A stretch of 14,594 nt of DNA from Afipia sp. GTDB lineage: Bacteria; Pseudomonadota; Alphaproteobacteria; Rhizobiales; Xanthobacteraceae. Under the pieces are notes generated by a model. The model did not search any database. It was not told the origin of the DNA and saw only the letters and a list, made by a program, of their open reading frames with translations. The stretch's first letter is position 1. Each line of letters starts with the position of its first letter. Position numbers and translations under genes: made by a program. The stretch lies in contig JAPLPA010000076.1 of assembly GCA_026400415.1 (NCBI GenBank), positions 1 to 14,594 on the forward strand, written 5' to 3'. Of this stretch, positions 14,373-14,594 are shown in pieces.

Positions 14373-14594
14373 ATGCTGCTCTGGATTTCAGATGACGCCG
14401 CCATTGGGTCTCTTTTTAACGATGCGTTAGGCATAAACTCTACTGACGAAAATTGTCTCCAAACGCAAATCAAAGGCTCGTTTGTTGTGCAACTCAGCCG
14501 CCATGCGTCCCACGCTATCAGATGACACGCATGCGGGGAGTTTGGGCCTTTGAAATCAACGGTTATTTGAATACCGGAGAGTTCCTCGATTCCC
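14373..14594. other. Right-end intergenic region upstream of mepA, no gene recognised
   Basis: These 222 bp are AT-richer than the neighbouring genes and hold no open frame I would call a gene. A 7-bp inverted repeat, CATGCGT (14502-14508) and ACGCATG (14527-14533), has an 18-nt spacer. The mepA promoter should lie in the stretch 14400-14470, but no convincing -35/-10 pair stands out. GGAGAG at 14576-14581 on the plus strand could be the ribosome-binding site of a gene starting just beyond the window. Confidence 0.3.

Noticed and set aside
1..14594. CRISPR array, tRNA, insertion sequence or prophage genes
   Set aside because: Read through on both strands; no regularly spaced repeats, tRNA-like cloverleaf, transposase or integrase sequence was recognised.

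Overview
The window looks like chromosome of an alphaproteobacterium of the Bradyrhizobium/Afipia/Rhodopseudomonas group (Nitrobacteraceae). This is a judgement from remembered protein families: the small opacity-type porin with an MPVKAP mature start, the RadC and methionine aminopeptidase sequences, the GC-rich third positions and the dense gene packing. I see no tRNA, rRNA, insertion sequence, integrase, phage gene or CRISPR array.

Layout. 1-608 (-): 5' part of an outer-membrane beta-barrel gene that runs off the left edge. Its upstream region holds two near-identical 20-bp Fur/Mur-like palindromes (797-839), just beyond a hairpin terminator (853-885) that ends the next gene. 866-1636 (-): a creatininase-family amidohydrolase that appears to lack a conserved internal segment. 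Divergent from it, 1729-6085 (+) is a tightly packed five-gene unit: NMT1/THI5-like binding protein, NitT/TauT-type ATPase, permease, D-2-hydroxyacid dehydrogenase and a secreted two-domain Inh-type protease-inhibitor-like protein. Spacings are 10 bp, a 4-bp overlap, a 1-bp overlap and 2 bp. 6092-7691 (-): radC and map. 7795-9108 (-): an MscS-family channel, divergent from a CPA1 K+/H+-type antiporter (9338-11149, +). 11146-13265 (-): modABC molybdate uptake genes, whose modB is broken. 13443-14372 (-): mepA. 14373-14594 holds no gene I can support.

How the genes fit together. The five-gene unit plus the divergent creatininase-like gene suggests uptake and processing of a small organic (probably N-containing or 2-hydroxy/2-keto acid) compound; the substrate cannot be read from sequence. 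The MscS channel and the antiporter form a plausible osmotic/K+ homeostasis pair. The mod operon imports molybdate for molybdoenzymes, but the permease gene has lost about 26 codons and its frame.

The most notable features are three coding anomalies and one regulatory signal: (1) modB with an out-of-frame internal deletion, its original C-terminal codons still readable in another frame up to the start of modC; (2) map with its first 20 codons displaced by one base, at a run of five C; (3) the creatininase-like gene missing the segment that normally carries an E-H...P-G-T motif, plus a changed residue in the HGGxIET motif; (4) the tandem metal-regulator-like operator upstream of the porin. Sequencing or assembly error is a live alternative for (2), less so for (1) and (3).
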